Part shown: positions 55,331 through 64,000 of the stretch, piece after piece
How positions within the stretch are numbered: position 1 is the first letter of the stretch
Layout of the letters: every line of letters begins with the position of its first letter
Assembly: GCA_963693315.1 (NCBI GenBank)
Contig: OY856188.1
Span: forward strand, 195,876,379-195,940,378
From: Diogma glabrata
Lineage: Eukaryota; Arthropoda; Insecta; Diptera; Cylindrotomidae
DNA length: 64,000 bases
Direction of reading: 5' to 3'
The notes under the pieces: generated by a model
The model's input: only the letters and a program-made list of their open reading frames with translations
Database searches by the model: none
Told to the model about the DNA's origin: nothing
Translations under genes and position numbers: made by a program

Positions 55331-56039
55331 CAAAGATGAATAAAATAATAACTCAAAATAACTTATTTCGACCAACAACAATGATGAAACTGAGTTCGAG
55401 ACAAATCTGTGGTAAACTTAATATTACATGAGTTGATAAATTTAAATTTTTCTCTCTATGTTTTTCTTCTCACAATTACCAATCTCAAAACCACAACACA
55501 TCTTGCTGCTACAAAATTCTATTAAATTTCCAACACAACCAAAAATAAAAATCTAATTATTTTTATTTGCTGCAATAAAATATTCAAATGTAATCTTCAC
55601 GTTTCTTTTATCTTCGTCTTACGAATATTAAGTCTTATTATTGTTACAAAGATAAATTGGCTTGTGAAAACTGAGAAAAATAATTTTATTTTCTCATTTT
55701 CTTTCATTGTGAAGCTTTAAACGATATAATTTCAATCTAATCTACAAACAAAAAATGTACTCGTCTTCCTATTAATTCAATATGCATTAAAAATTAATTT
55801 TCCATATATGATTTTATAACCTAAATTTTACGTCATGGAAAAACAAAAAAAAAATAAGAATAAGAATAATACAAAATATATTAGAATAAATTTGGAAAAT
55901 AGAAAAGTCTTTTAATTAATGTAATGAAAATTTATATTTTGGGAATCATAATAATAATGTTGTTGATACATGCAACATAACATTAATTTCGATTTACATC
56001 AAAAATGGAAAATCATAGTTGGACAAACGGACCGTCATC
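55331..56039. other. unclassified AT-rich stretch
   Basis: I see no gene or repeat structure here. Confidence 0.4.
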
Positions 56040-57574
56040 ACAGAGGCCGAACCAACAAGTTACAGCGTGAACGGAACAGTGTAATAGCTGGGGATAGCGG
56101 GAGCTATTACTTTGAAACTTATAAGAAAAGGTGCCGGTAGAGGGTTGAAGACCCTAGTCATCTTTGGAACTGCCCGGCCCTCGCTAACTCAATTCACACA
56201 CACACTCACTATTAGTAGTTTATTACGACATGATCTTAATGTTATTATTCATATTATAGATTTAGTTTTATATATTGAGAAAAAATTTGACTATAAGAAG
56301 TACTAAACATTATTACTTACTCTTAGCCTAATGCAGCTGTTGGTCCTATCGGCGTTGTCTACTCACTATTTACTATCCCACCACCTTCCAAATGTATCCC
56401 ATACGTTAAAAGAAATATTTGCGTTTCTATTTTTATTTTTATTTATAACCCCAAATTATAACTAGGTTATTACAATCATTCTCTAATCAGTCCAAAGTAA
56501 TTAACTATCTAAATGTTCCCTTAAACTATTGAACTTAGTACCAGATTTTCTGATTTCGATTATAATAAAATATTTATTTTCTCCTTTAAACACCTTAATT
56601 AATTCGGTTCCTTTTACAGTACTTATAGTTTTGTGTAATTAAGTATCTACATATTCACTTAAACTATTGAACTTAGTATCAGATTTTCTGATTTCGATTA
56701 TAATAAAATATTTATTTTTCCTTTAAACACCTTAATTAATTTGGTTCCTTTTACAGTACTTATAGTTTTGTGTAATTAAGTATCTAAATATTCACTTAAA
56801 CTATTGAATTTAGTATCTGATTTTCTAAATATTCACTTAAATTATTGAACTTAGTATCAGATTTTCTGATTATTCACTTAAACTATTGAACTTAGTATCA
56901 TATCTTCTGATTATTCACTTAAACTATTGAACTTAGTATCAGATTTTCTGATTTCGATTAATTATAATAAAATATTTATTCTTTTTAACAATTTTTCTTA
57001 ACCCATAAAAATAACTTGACCACTTTCGTTCGTAGTCTACTGCCGTGTATCTTCTCTAATTTTTTCGATTTTCTGAGTTTTGAGGAAAAAATAAAAAAAT
57101 TGCAATCTTGCAATTTTTGATGGGAAAAAAAATTTATATAAATTTTATAATTTTCTATAGAAATAGAAAACCATTTCCGTCACTTGCAGACTGGAATAGG
57201 AACAACGAAGGTTATTTTATTCAAATATCACCGTTGAGGTAATTGTCCATGAAAACTTCATATATCATGAGAAAATTTTTGAAATAATAAAAGAAATAAG
57301 ACCACGAAGGTGTTGGACTGGATTTAAGAAATGCAAGTGACAATGATGTGAGAAAGGTTGTTACCATAGGGTAACACGGAATAGGGATAAAGGGGATTTT
57401 TATTTCCTAACAACACAGAACAAATAGCTACAGCATGCAGCTGCTTTGATCTGAAAGAGGAAATCCCATTAAGTGGAACGTACTAGAAGAAAAGATATTT
57501 AAATCAGATTTAGAGAGAGAAATAAGCTACAATTTTATATCATTGGTAGATAGTTATGCAGTGGGTCCATCAAA
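56040..57574 (-). mobile_element. 3' untranslated region and probable 3' LTR of the env-bearing gypsy element
   Basis: Downstream of env on the minus strand. The matching 5' LTR lies beyond the window, so LTR edges cannot be proved. A purine-rich minus-strand run at 56375-56389 is a possible polypurine tract, which would place the LTR to its left (about 56040-56374). That placement is a guess. The region also contains a tandem block at 56520-56990. Confidence 0.4.
56520..56990. repeat. two-level tandem repeat (138-bp and ~42-bp units)
   Basis: CTTAAACTATTGAACTTAGT starts units at about 56520, 56658, 56796, 56838, 56878 and 56921. The first two units are ~138 bp and contain TTAATTCGGTTCCTTTTACA. 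The later ones are cut down to ~42 bp with TCAGATTTTCTGATTATTCA. Confidence 0.85.
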
Positions 57575-59701
57575 TCAATTGCGGGCCGTAGCCCGTTCCA
57601 CCTCACCATTAAACTTACTTACTAATAAGACTTTAAAAACTCGAATGACAGAGGTTACCACCACGGTAGCAAGAGTAAAGGTGGCGAAGGAGAAACTTAA
57701 GGATTTAATAAATTCAGGCGCGGTCAGCAAATCTTTAGTCATTTGTCCGAAGGTGGAGTCTAGCACCTGCGGCGTGGGAACCCTAACTACCCCTACGAAT
57801 TGGTAATGGATGGTGATATTGACCGTTTGGTTCGTTCTCTTTATATACAAACTGCACGACCGTTCAGTGTTGTCGTGTTCCAGAATATACGGGTTAGGAT
57901 TACAGCTCACATAATGGGTCTGGAACGAACAGTCTGAAGTGAAAGGCAATATTCCGGGGGTTTTAATGTTGTACGCTTGAAGCACCACATACGGTTTCAT
58001 ATTACAACCTATACACCCATAGGATGTAATCTGGCGTATTAGACAATGAGCAGGCTCAACATATAGGTTCATGAGGTCGATGTCTCCGAACATAATGTTT
58101 GCCACAGCCATTATAGTCCGTCTTACCCACAATTTGGAATCGTCAACAGTAACCACTTTCTTTTCTTTCCAGGTCTTTAAATTATCTTTTCTAAATCGCG
58201 CGAGCCCGGGTTGAGGTATAATACATCCTGCTCTACAGGACCTAGCTGAACAATGGACGTTCAGGGCTTCGAACGCTCGAGACTTATTATCTAATGATAT
58301 TTGATAATCACCAACTTTCCCGGAAGTTAACGTATTTAGGTCATTTGCATCTACGGCATATACAACGGAACGGTCTCTAATCACGAATTGTGAGGTGTAA
58401 TAACTCTCATGTATGAGTGAAGTCACTAACATGGGCAGTTTATCGTTACCAACATCTGATGTGTCTGACAGATCAAAATCTACCTTGTTGGAGTTTAGTT
58501 TCACCGTCCTGATGATACCTTTGTACTCAACGGATATTTCGATTTCCCATATGGAGCTATCCCGTTGGTAGACCGTTGCGTAGTCTTCCGTTTCCTTTAA
58601 CGACCAGGCGTGCCAAGTACAAGAAGTTTGGTAAAAGCATAACGTATCGCACCCTAGGGTATTTGTGTTACAACCTTGACCCACGATCGTACTGTTATTG
58701 AACTCAGATTCTCTCCATTTCTTTTCATATAATTGACATGCCCCGTTCCAGCAGCTTCCCGCTCCTTTACACTCGGAATGAGTCCTAAGCATTTGTATTT
58801 CGTAATTGGAGGTCAAATACAGCGGATCATATCTGTCAAATATATGTGAATTGGATATGCTCAACCTAAACACGTCCTTTGTACGATCCTGAAAACAGAT
58901 GCTCTCTCCAAACTTTAGACTAAACGCATACATATTACTAGCATGGCACTTTTCTTTTGAACATATTCTTCCCGTTGACTCCAAAAATAGGGTTTGGTCA
59001 CAGCTATTTATACATGTAATTAAAAGACAAATGGTCAGTAGCACCTGGACTGGACGTAATGGAGCACCAGTATTTGTGCGTGAGTGGGGTGGTAAAGGAG
59101 GAGGCGTTGCTCTTACAGGCGGGGAATGTTCTAAACGAATGGCGGATCGTCTTCGATTAACCTTTTCTCTGACTCTGGGTGGCAGTTCGGGGTTTAGAGA
59201 GTTGAATCTCGGAACGAGTCTGAAGGATGATAACGCATTTAGGCGGTTGGTTCTCTTTAGTCTCTTATTATCTAGTCTTTGAATTTGTCTTTTAAAAATC
59301 CGATATTCTAGGGACTCAAACGACTTGTCGCATAACTTCCTGGAAATCAAACTCAACGCTACCACGAGTAGAATACTCGTGATTATTCCTACGATAATAT
59401 GTACACTACGTTGAGTACAACCCGGGATGATTTCATTAATGGAGCAATATATCCCACATGCTTGGCACTTCACCGTTGACACTATGTGACCTTGTTCCTT
59501 GCTACAATTGTATGTTAATAAGCCATATACTAACAGATGTTTGGTTTCATTAGCCCTTATAGATGTATTGTCAATGAGTACCTCGCACTCGGCGTCTATT
59601 AGTTTCCATATTTTGCCTTCTGTTGTATGTATGACCTTGCCTTCAAGGAGGACCAATACGCTTAGACCTAGGATGAAGGTCAGAAATTTACTCTTCTGCA
59701 T
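57575..59701 (-). CDS. env: Env-like glycoprotein of a Ty3/gypsy element (phlebovirus Gc-like)
   Basis: Intact 708-residue frame. Layout: signal peptide (~1-21); a short cysteine-containing N-terminal ectodomain (to ~98); membrane segment (~99-121); a basic, proline-rich loop (~122-216); a second hydrophobic segment (~217-233) that could act as internal signal; a large cysteine-rich ectodomain (~234-665); a third membrane segment (~667-693) and a short tail. Several NxS/T sites are present (e.g. 45, 51, 64, 472, 624). The cysteine pattern around 311-361 (SCWNGACQ, then GC, CDTLCFYQTSC), KVGDYQ at ~462 and YGCIGC at ~561 resembles the Phlebovirus_G2 (class II fusion) family. Two hydrophobic segments before the large ectodomain recall a Gn-Gc precursor with a much reduced Gn. 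It follows pol after 136 bp and was probably expressed from a spliced RNA. Membrane fusion is inferred, not shown. Confidence 0.75.
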   Translation of the reverse strand: MQKSKFLTFILGLSVLVLLEGKVIHTTEGKIWKLIDAECEVLIDNTSIRANETKHLLVYGLLTYNCSKEQGHIVSTVKCQACGIYCSINEIIPGCTQRSVHIIVGIITSILLVVALSLISRKLCDKSFESLEYRIFKRQIQRLDNKRLKRTNRLNALSSFRLVPRFNSLNPELPPRVREKVNRRRSAIRLEHSPPVRATPPPLPPHSRTNTGAPLRPVQVLLTICLLITCINSCDQTLFLESTGRICSKEKCHASNMYAFSLKFGESICFQDRTKDVFRLSISNSHIFDRYDPLYLTSNYEIQMLRTHSECKGAGSCWNGACQLYEKKWRESEFNNSTIVGQGCNTNTLGCDTLCFYQTSCTWHAWSLKETEDYATVYQRDSSIWEIEISVEYKGIIRTVKLNSNKVDFDLSDTSDVGNDKLPMLVTSLIHESYYTSQFVIRDRSVVYAVDANDLNTLTSGKVGDYQISLDNKSRAFEALNVHCSARSCRAGCIIPQPGLARFRKDNLKTWKEKKVVTVDDSKLWVRRTIMAVANIMFGDIDLMNLYVEPAHCLIRQITSYGCIGCNMKPYVVLQAYNIKTPGILPFTSDCSFQTHYVSCNPNPYILEHDNTERSCSLYIKRTNQTVNITIHYQFVGVVRVPTPQVLDSTFGQMTKDLLTAPEFIKSLSFSFATFTLATVVVTSVIRVFKVLLVSKFNGEVERATARN

Positions 59702-59837
59702 GATGGTAAATTAATTATTGTGACGTTGTAACAGCAATTCTGTAATGACCTGTAATAACACGAAAGATCCAGTTAGATCAGATCTAATAAGGTGGAATTT
59801 TATTAGGCATGGAATAAAAACTGAAGCCTAACATGTG
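59702..59837 (-). other. pol-env spacer
   Basis: 136 bp with no frame. This is where a splice acceptor for env would be expected. None was assigned. Confidence 0.4.
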
Positions 59838-61436
59838 TTATTTCCGCACATCCTTGGTGTGATAAATTCCCACCCGTTTGGACGCTATGTCTTCGAGCTC
59901 TAGAGATGAATTTCCGACCAATTGGAGTACTTTGGCCTCTACAAATTTCGGTGCTAATTTAGCTGAGACATTTCTGCCTGCATCACTCAGAATGAAGTTT
60001 CGTCGAAAAACCGTTTCACCCGGTTGGAACAAATTTTTACGGGCCCGCAGGTTGTATCGCGCAGCACTGGTCACAAAAGCTTTTGCTATTAGATCTTTTA
60101 ATCGCACTCGAACGTTAGACAGAGTGTCAGCGCGATCTAAACAGTCACTGGACTCCTCCAGGCAATCCAACTTCCTTAGTAGAGTGTAGTATGAACTATG
60201 CGTGATCATGGGGAGACCAAACAAAGCGTAGTAAGGAGAACAGCCGATGGTAGAGTGATATGAGCTGCGCAAAGCACAAGAAATTTCACTCAAGTTTTTA
60301 TCCCATTTGGTGTGATCTTCCTTTAAGAAGGCTCTGATTCCGGCGAGCACACTCCTGTTCACTCTCTCGGAAGCATTTGCCTGGGGTGAATATAAAGAAG
60401 TGCGAGTGTGTTTTATACCATACTTCGCTAGGAATTGTTGGAATAACTTGGATTTAAATTGCGTTCCGTTATCCGAAACCACAATCTCTGGACAACCAAA
60501 CACATGAAATACTTGACTTTCCAGAAGATTGCAGATTGGAGTAGAAGTGAAACTGCGAAGGGGGAACAGGAACAGGAATTTGGAAATATGGTCTAGTACC
60601 ACCAACAGCCCAATATTAGAATTTTTTGTCCTGGGGTACGGGCCTAATAAGTCAATATATAATCGTTGCATTACCCTCTCGGTTCTTAGAGGAGCTATCA
60701 TTGGTGCACGCAAAATTTGGTTGGGAGCTTTAACTACTTTACATATCTTGCATTGGGATACAAACGAGTGTACTTGGAACAACATTCTCGGCCAGAAATA
60801 AAAACGACGTAGCTTATGTAAGGTTTTAGCTACTCCACCATGGGCTGCCGTTGGTGCTGCGTGTGCTATTTCAATCAAGTTGTGGGTTAGTTCTTCGGGA
60901 ACCCATAGCTTCCACGGCTCACCTTCTAGACACGAAGTGAATCCAACTTTCTTATAAACCCTACCCTTTTCCACTCGTAAATCTGTTAGTACTTCTTTCC
61001 CATCCTCGACGATTTTAATTAACTCTAGATATTTTGTAGACTGAAATGCTGGTGAATCTAAATCTATTGCTTGGGAAAAGTTATCGGTCACGGTATCAAT
61101 CAAGTCTACGGAGTTTATTCTTGATAATGCATCCGGAACCATATTTAAACTGCCTTTTCGGTACTCAATGTCAAATGTGTACCCTTGAAGTTTCAAACTC
61201 CAGCGTGCCAGTCGTCCTGATAAATCCTTCTGACTCATCAACCACTTTAAACCAGAATGGTCGGTTACTACTTTAAATGGGTGCCCTTCAACGAACGCTC
61301 GAAATTTTTTTATTCCTAGAACTACTGCCAGACATTCCTTTTCGCTAGTGGAATAGTTCCTTTGGGCTGGGTTTAATTTCTTAGACATGTATGCAATCGG
61401 ATGTTCACTGCCATCTTTTCCTAATTGAGTCAACAC
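59838..61436 (-). CDS. pol: gypsy Pol, RNase H and integrase part (after an in-frame stop)
   Basis: 532 codons open in the same frame as the upstream pol block; only the TAG at 61467-61469 separates them. It starts within RNase H (EKECLAVVLGIKKF, VVTDHSGLKWL, PDALSR). The integrase has an HHCC zinc finger (H192, H199, C229, C232 counted from the first codon after the stop region). The core has D262 (YIDLLGPY), D322 (VSDNGTQF) and E357 (ASERVNRS), i.e. D,D-35-E spacing. A C-terminal basic region ends the protein (LRARKNLFQPGETVFRR). All catalytic residues that can be checked are intact. Confidence 0.9.
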   Translation of the reverse strand: MLTQLGKDGSEHPIAYMSKKLNPAQRNYSTSEKECLAVVLGIKKFRAFVEGHPFKVVTDHSGLKWLMSQKDLSGRLARWSLKLQGYTFDIEYRKGSLNMVPDALSRINSVDLIDTVTDNFSQAIDLDSPAFQSTKYLELIKIVEDGKEVLTDLRVEKGRVYKKVGFTSCLEGEPWKLWVPEELTHNLIEIAHAAPTAAHGGVAKTLHKLRRFYFWPRMLFQVHSFVSQCKICKVVKAPNQILRAPMIAPLRTERVMQRLYIDLLGPYPRTKNSNIGLLVVLDHISKFLFLFPLRSFTSTPICNLLESQVFHVFGCPEIVVSDNGTQFKSKLFQQFLAKYGIKHTRTSLYSPQANASERVNRSVLAGIRAFLKEDHTKWDKNLSEISCALRSSYHSTIGCSPYYALFGLPMITHSSYYTLLRKLDCLEESSDCLDRADTLSNVRVRLKDLIAKAFVTSAARYNLRARKNLFQPGETVFRRNFILSDAGRNVSAKLAPKFVEAKVLQLVGNSSLELEDIASKRVGIYHTKDVRK

Positions 61437-61466
61437 GCAGCCTATTCCATCGTTACTTGCATCACA

Positions 61467-63221
61467 CTATAATATGAATGGTTCTGAAAAGTTTGGGTTG
61501 GCCAGCACTGGCGCTGAAGTCAAAGCTTTCTTGATATTGACAAAAGCTGCATCGGCTTCAACAGTCCATTTAAATTTACCTTGGGATTTCTTTAATAACT
61601 CAGTAATAGGTGTCACAATCGAAGAGTAGTCGGAAATAAACCGTCGGTAATATCCTGACATCCCTAAAAATCGACGAACCTGTCGCACTGACGAAGGAAC
61701 TGGGAACTCTAATATTGCTGCAACTTTCTCCTGGTCGATGTTAATCCCTGCTCTACTAATGACATACCCAAGATATTTGATCTCGGATTGCAGAAATTTG
61801 CTCTTTTCAATGTTTATTGTGAGATTAGCTTTCTTTAAACAGCCTGCCAGTTCAGTTAATATATGCAGATGTGACTCAAACGTATCTGTCACAATTAAAA
61901 GATCGTCTAGGTATACGAAGACCTGAGTCTTCAACCTTGATGGTATTACTCGATCCATCAGTTTAGACATCGTCTGTGGTGAGTTGCACAAACCAAAAGG
62001 CATACGAACAAAGTGATAAAGAGGACGGCCTGGGACTGTGAACGCTGTTTTTTCTTTTGAATCCTCATCCAGGGGAATCTGCCAAAAGGCGTCCTTTAAG
62101 TCTAAACTAGAGATGTAATTAGCTTGCGGGAGTCGGCTTAGTATTCCTTCGATCTGTGGTAAGGGGTATGCATTTTTTTTCGTTACACTGTTCACCTTAC
62201 GCGAATCTAAGCATAGACGAAGCTTCCCTGGCTTTCGAACTAAGACCACTGGCGAGCTCCAGTCACTATCAGATTCCTCAATGATACCCTGAGCTAACAT
62301 GCGGTCCAGCTCCTCCCCCATTAACTTCTCTACTGCAGGAGATATTGGATAGTGGCGTTGTTTGATAGGGGTTGCATCGCCAACATCAATGACATGAGTC
62401 AATACATGCGTCCTGCCCAATCCCATTTTCGCAAAAGACGGAATCAGCTGAATGACATCTTGCAGTTTCCCTTCCTCGTCAGCTGTCAAAGTACATATTA
62501 CCGAGGTTTCGGTTTTTTTCGGGATCTGATTTGTTAACGGTGGAAACAGGTTGAACAACCGAAAAAAGTCAATACCTAGATAGAGGTTTTGTGTGAGAGA
62601 GGGTATAATTACGAGATCTAGGGACTTTGTCCGACCTTGGAACCTTATCTCAGTGTTCAGATGTCCTACCACTTTCTGGCTAGCGCCATCCGCTGTTCTA
62701 ACTTTTACCGATGAACGTGTAAATAGTGTTGGGGTACGGAGAAGCTCTAGTGCGAAAGTGCCTCCCACTACACTAAGTGACGCTCCGCTATCTAGTAATC
62801 CGACTCTTGTGCTGCCTAAAAGTTGAACCTCAGCATAAGCGCGGAGATCATCTTTCACTGATGTGATTGAGGATATAATCGATGACCGAAAGGATCGTCG
62901 TTTCTTCCAGAAATTTCTAATACGCAATGCTGAACGAGTATACTTACGAGATGTTGTAAGTGCATTAATTCCAAGACTGGTTCTTAGTGCCATATATTCT
63001 TTGAGTCTCTGCTCAAGTGATTTAAATGAGTGATGAGGTATAGACGATTTAGCACAAGCTGATGAATCTTGCTTCAAAATAGTTTTACTTCCCAACTCCT
63101 CTGGGCAACGCATTCTTAAAGGTGGAGTTGAGTGAAGTGAGGTGTTTGACTTTAAAATTGGGTTGGCTTTTGGGAGCGTGACTGGGTGTTCTGCACGCTC
63201 CCGGTCTTGTTTAAATAGCAT
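61467..63221 (-). CDS. pol: gypsy Pol, protease and reverse transcriptase part
   Basis: 584 codons in the -1 frame relative to gag. Residues ~1-120 are a basic linker. The retropepsin active site GLLDSGASLSVVGG lies at ~141-154 and YLGIDFF near 214. The reverse transcriptase spans ~275-500: LRLCLDSRKVN, LDLKDAFWQIPL (~373-384), RMPFGLCNSP and the catalytic FVYLDDLLIV (YLDD ~437-440), then LGYVIS and FLGMSGYYRRFI. The frame stops with TAG at 61467-61469 right after PNFSEPFIL at the start of RNase H. The ATG at 63221 is preceded directly by TAG in this frame, so entry is probably by frameshift from gag and not by initiation. Confidence 0.92.
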   Translation of the reverse strand: MLFKQDRERAEHPVTLPKANPILKSNTSLHSTPPLRMRCPEELGSKTILKQDSSACAKSSIPHHSFKSLEQRLKEYMALRTSLGINALTTSRKYTRSALRIRNFWKKRRSFRSSIISSITSVKDDLRAYAEVQLLGSTRVGLLDSGASLSVVGGTFALELLRTPTLFTRSSVKVRTADGASQKVVGHLNTEIRFQGRTKSLDLVIIPSLTQNLYLGIDFFRLFNLFPPLTNQIPKKTETSVICTLTADEEGKLQDVIQLIPSFAKMGLGRTHVLTHVIDVGDATPIKQRHYPISPAVEKLMGEELDRMLAQGIIEESDSDWSSPVVLVRKPGKLRLCLDSRKVNSVTKKNAYPLPQIEGILSRLPQANYISSLDLKDAFWQIPLDEDSKEKTAFTVPGRPLYHFVRMPFGLCNSPQTMSKLMDRVIPSRLKTQVFVYLDDLLIVTDTFESHLHILTELAGCLKKANLTINIEKSKFLQSEIKYLGYVISRAGINIDQEKVAAILEFPVPSSVRQVRRFLGMSGYYRRFISDYSSIVTPITELLKKSQGKFKWTVEADAAFVNIKKALTSAPVLANPNFSEPFIL

Positions 63222-64000
63222 CTAGTGCAATTTGATTTGTAAACCCCCTCGTTGCCACAACTCCAACAGAAAAGTCGAGGTGGTTGTAGACAATCCTGAA
63301 ACCGGTGTCCTTCTAGCTTGCAGTTCCAGCAAATTAAAGTTCTGTTTGGCTCACGATGACCGTTGGAATTATGAATAGCTGAGACATCGGAAATTACGGG
63401 GTCATCAGAAATCTGCGGTAGGTTGTTGGATTCAGGAATAGTAGCAGGTAATGAAGAAAGCGTATCCTCAGTCGCAGGATAATGATATGATGTAGATGGA
63501 GCAATTTCGGATACCGTCTGTGTAGGGCGATGAGGAAAGTTACGAGGTGGCAGCGGTAGACTAGCTAGAAGTTTTTCCCGTTTACGGCAGAGGTCGCGAA
63601 GATGTTCAACTGTAAATACCTCAACGTAGCACAATTCCCTTCGTATTTCACTGCGAAGATTGTTCAACAGTATATTCAATAATTCTCTATCAGCTATTGG
63701 AACACTGAGCCGATCACTTTGCCTCAAAATGTCATTAAACATAGAGTCAAAGTTCTCATTTTGACGTTGTTTACGGGATCGCATTCTCTCTTTTATTTCT
63801 TCATCGGTGCTACGATCACCAAACTCAGAACGTAGAGCCATACACAGTTCGGGCCAATTAAAACGTGGAGTACGGTGATGGAATCTCCAATACCATTCTG
63901 AAGCTCTTTCTGTGAATAATAAGTGTGCATGAGCCACAACCGCATCATAACTACCTGGGAAAGCGATGTTATTTAAAGTGCTCACTCGATATATAAATTC
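63152..64000 (-). CDS. gag: gypsy Gag, partial (N-terminus outside the window)
   Basis: The frame is open to the window edge. The first listed start (63985, a GTG) is internal, since FIYRV-type codons continue upstream. The first ~140 visible residues form a retrotransposon Gag capsid-like region (ERASEWYWRFHH, NWPELCMALRSEFGDRS, ERMRSRKQRQNENFDSMF). A proline/serine-rich linker follows. The nucleocapsid has one standard zinc knuckle (CWNCKLEGHRFQDC, CX2CX4HX4C). A second (CWSCGNEGVYKSNC) has valine in place of histidine and so probably cannot bind zinc in the usual way. It ends TAA at 63152-63154 and overlaps pol by about 70 bp. Confidence 0.9.
   Translation of the reverse strand, partial: EFIYRVSTLNNIAFPGSYDAVVAHAHLLFTERASEWYWRFHHRTPRFNWPELCMALRSEFGDRSTDEEIKERMRSRKQRQNENFDSMFNDILRQSDRLSVPIADRELLNILLNNLRSEIRRELCYVEVFTVEHLRDLCRKREKLLASLPLPPRNFPHRPTQTVSEIAPSTSYHYPATEDTLSSLPATIPESNNLPQISDDPVISDVSAIHNSNGHREPNRTLICWNCKLEGHRFQDCLQPPRLFCWSCGNEGVYKSNCTRCYLNKTGSVQNTQSRSQKPTQF
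63209..63215 (-). promoter_or_regulatory. -1 ribosomal frameshift site TTTAAAC
   Basis: In gag phase the bases read TAT TTA AAC, giving the canonical slippery heptamer T-TTA-AAC. It lies in the 70-bp gag/pol overlap, six bases after the last stop of the pol frame. A -1 slip here produces exactly the observed pol reading (FKQDRER). No downstream structure was computed. Confidence 0.8.

Overview
This window is AT-rich nuclear DNA of an arthropod, most likely an insect. The evidence is a short 63-bp GT-AG intron, a tRNA-Lys-derived SINE, long (TA)n tracts and a typical insect mix of BEL/Pao, Ty3/gypsy, Penelope-like, RTE, Jockey/CR1-type, hAT, pogo/Tigger and Helentron-like elements. The order and species cannot be fixed from the sequence. 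I found no convincing host protein-coding gene, rRNA or intact tRNA. Nearly everything I can identify is a transposable element or a repeat.

Layout. 0-14 kb: a decayed minus-strand BEL/Pao element with both LTR edges visible (1765 and 13965). Its pol is split by about 6 kb of other repeats, including small inverted-repeat elements, a Tigger DNA-binding-domain remnant, a Helentron-like element, two (TA)n tracts and a ~330-bp tandem array. A truncated non-LTR element lies in its 5' part. 15.5-17.6 kb: tandem repeats. 18.9-19.9 kb: Penelope-like element with a GIY-YIG domain. 20.8-21.3 kb: a direct repeat pair and a hairpin. 24.4-29.3 kb: a decayed minus-strand gypsy element between LTR-like repeats.

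29.3-35.3 kb: a nested stack with exact target-site duplications. An outer hAT element (8-bp TSD GGAATAAC) holds a SINE, an LTR-like fragment and a second hAT (8-bp TSD ATAAGAAA). The second hAT holds a 2.87-kb element with ~600-bp terminal inverted repeats that carries one spliced gene with no recognisable transposase. This is the best candidate for an under-described system. 37.8-41.7 kb: a 3.87-kb foldback element sitting in a (TA)n tract. 42.6-46.1 kb: two decayed RTE fragments in opposite orientation. 46.6-48.4 kb: (TA)n tracts, a 249-bp MITE and a Jockey/CR1-type fragment. 48.8-50.5 kb: a noncoding element with short inverted ends. 51.4-55.3 kb: one Helentron-like copy inserted into a reversed copy, with a hAT MITE inside.

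56-64 kb: a young, nearly intact minus-strand Ty3/gypsy element, its 5' part cut by the window edge. It encodes Gag, Pol and a 708-residue Env. Pol is entered by a -1 shift at a TTTAAAC heptamer and is broken by one in-frame TAG. Env has the layout and cysteine pattern of a phlebovirus-type class II glycoprotein precursor. If complete, Gag would build the particle, Pol would reverse-transcribe and integrate, and Env could allow transfer between cells.
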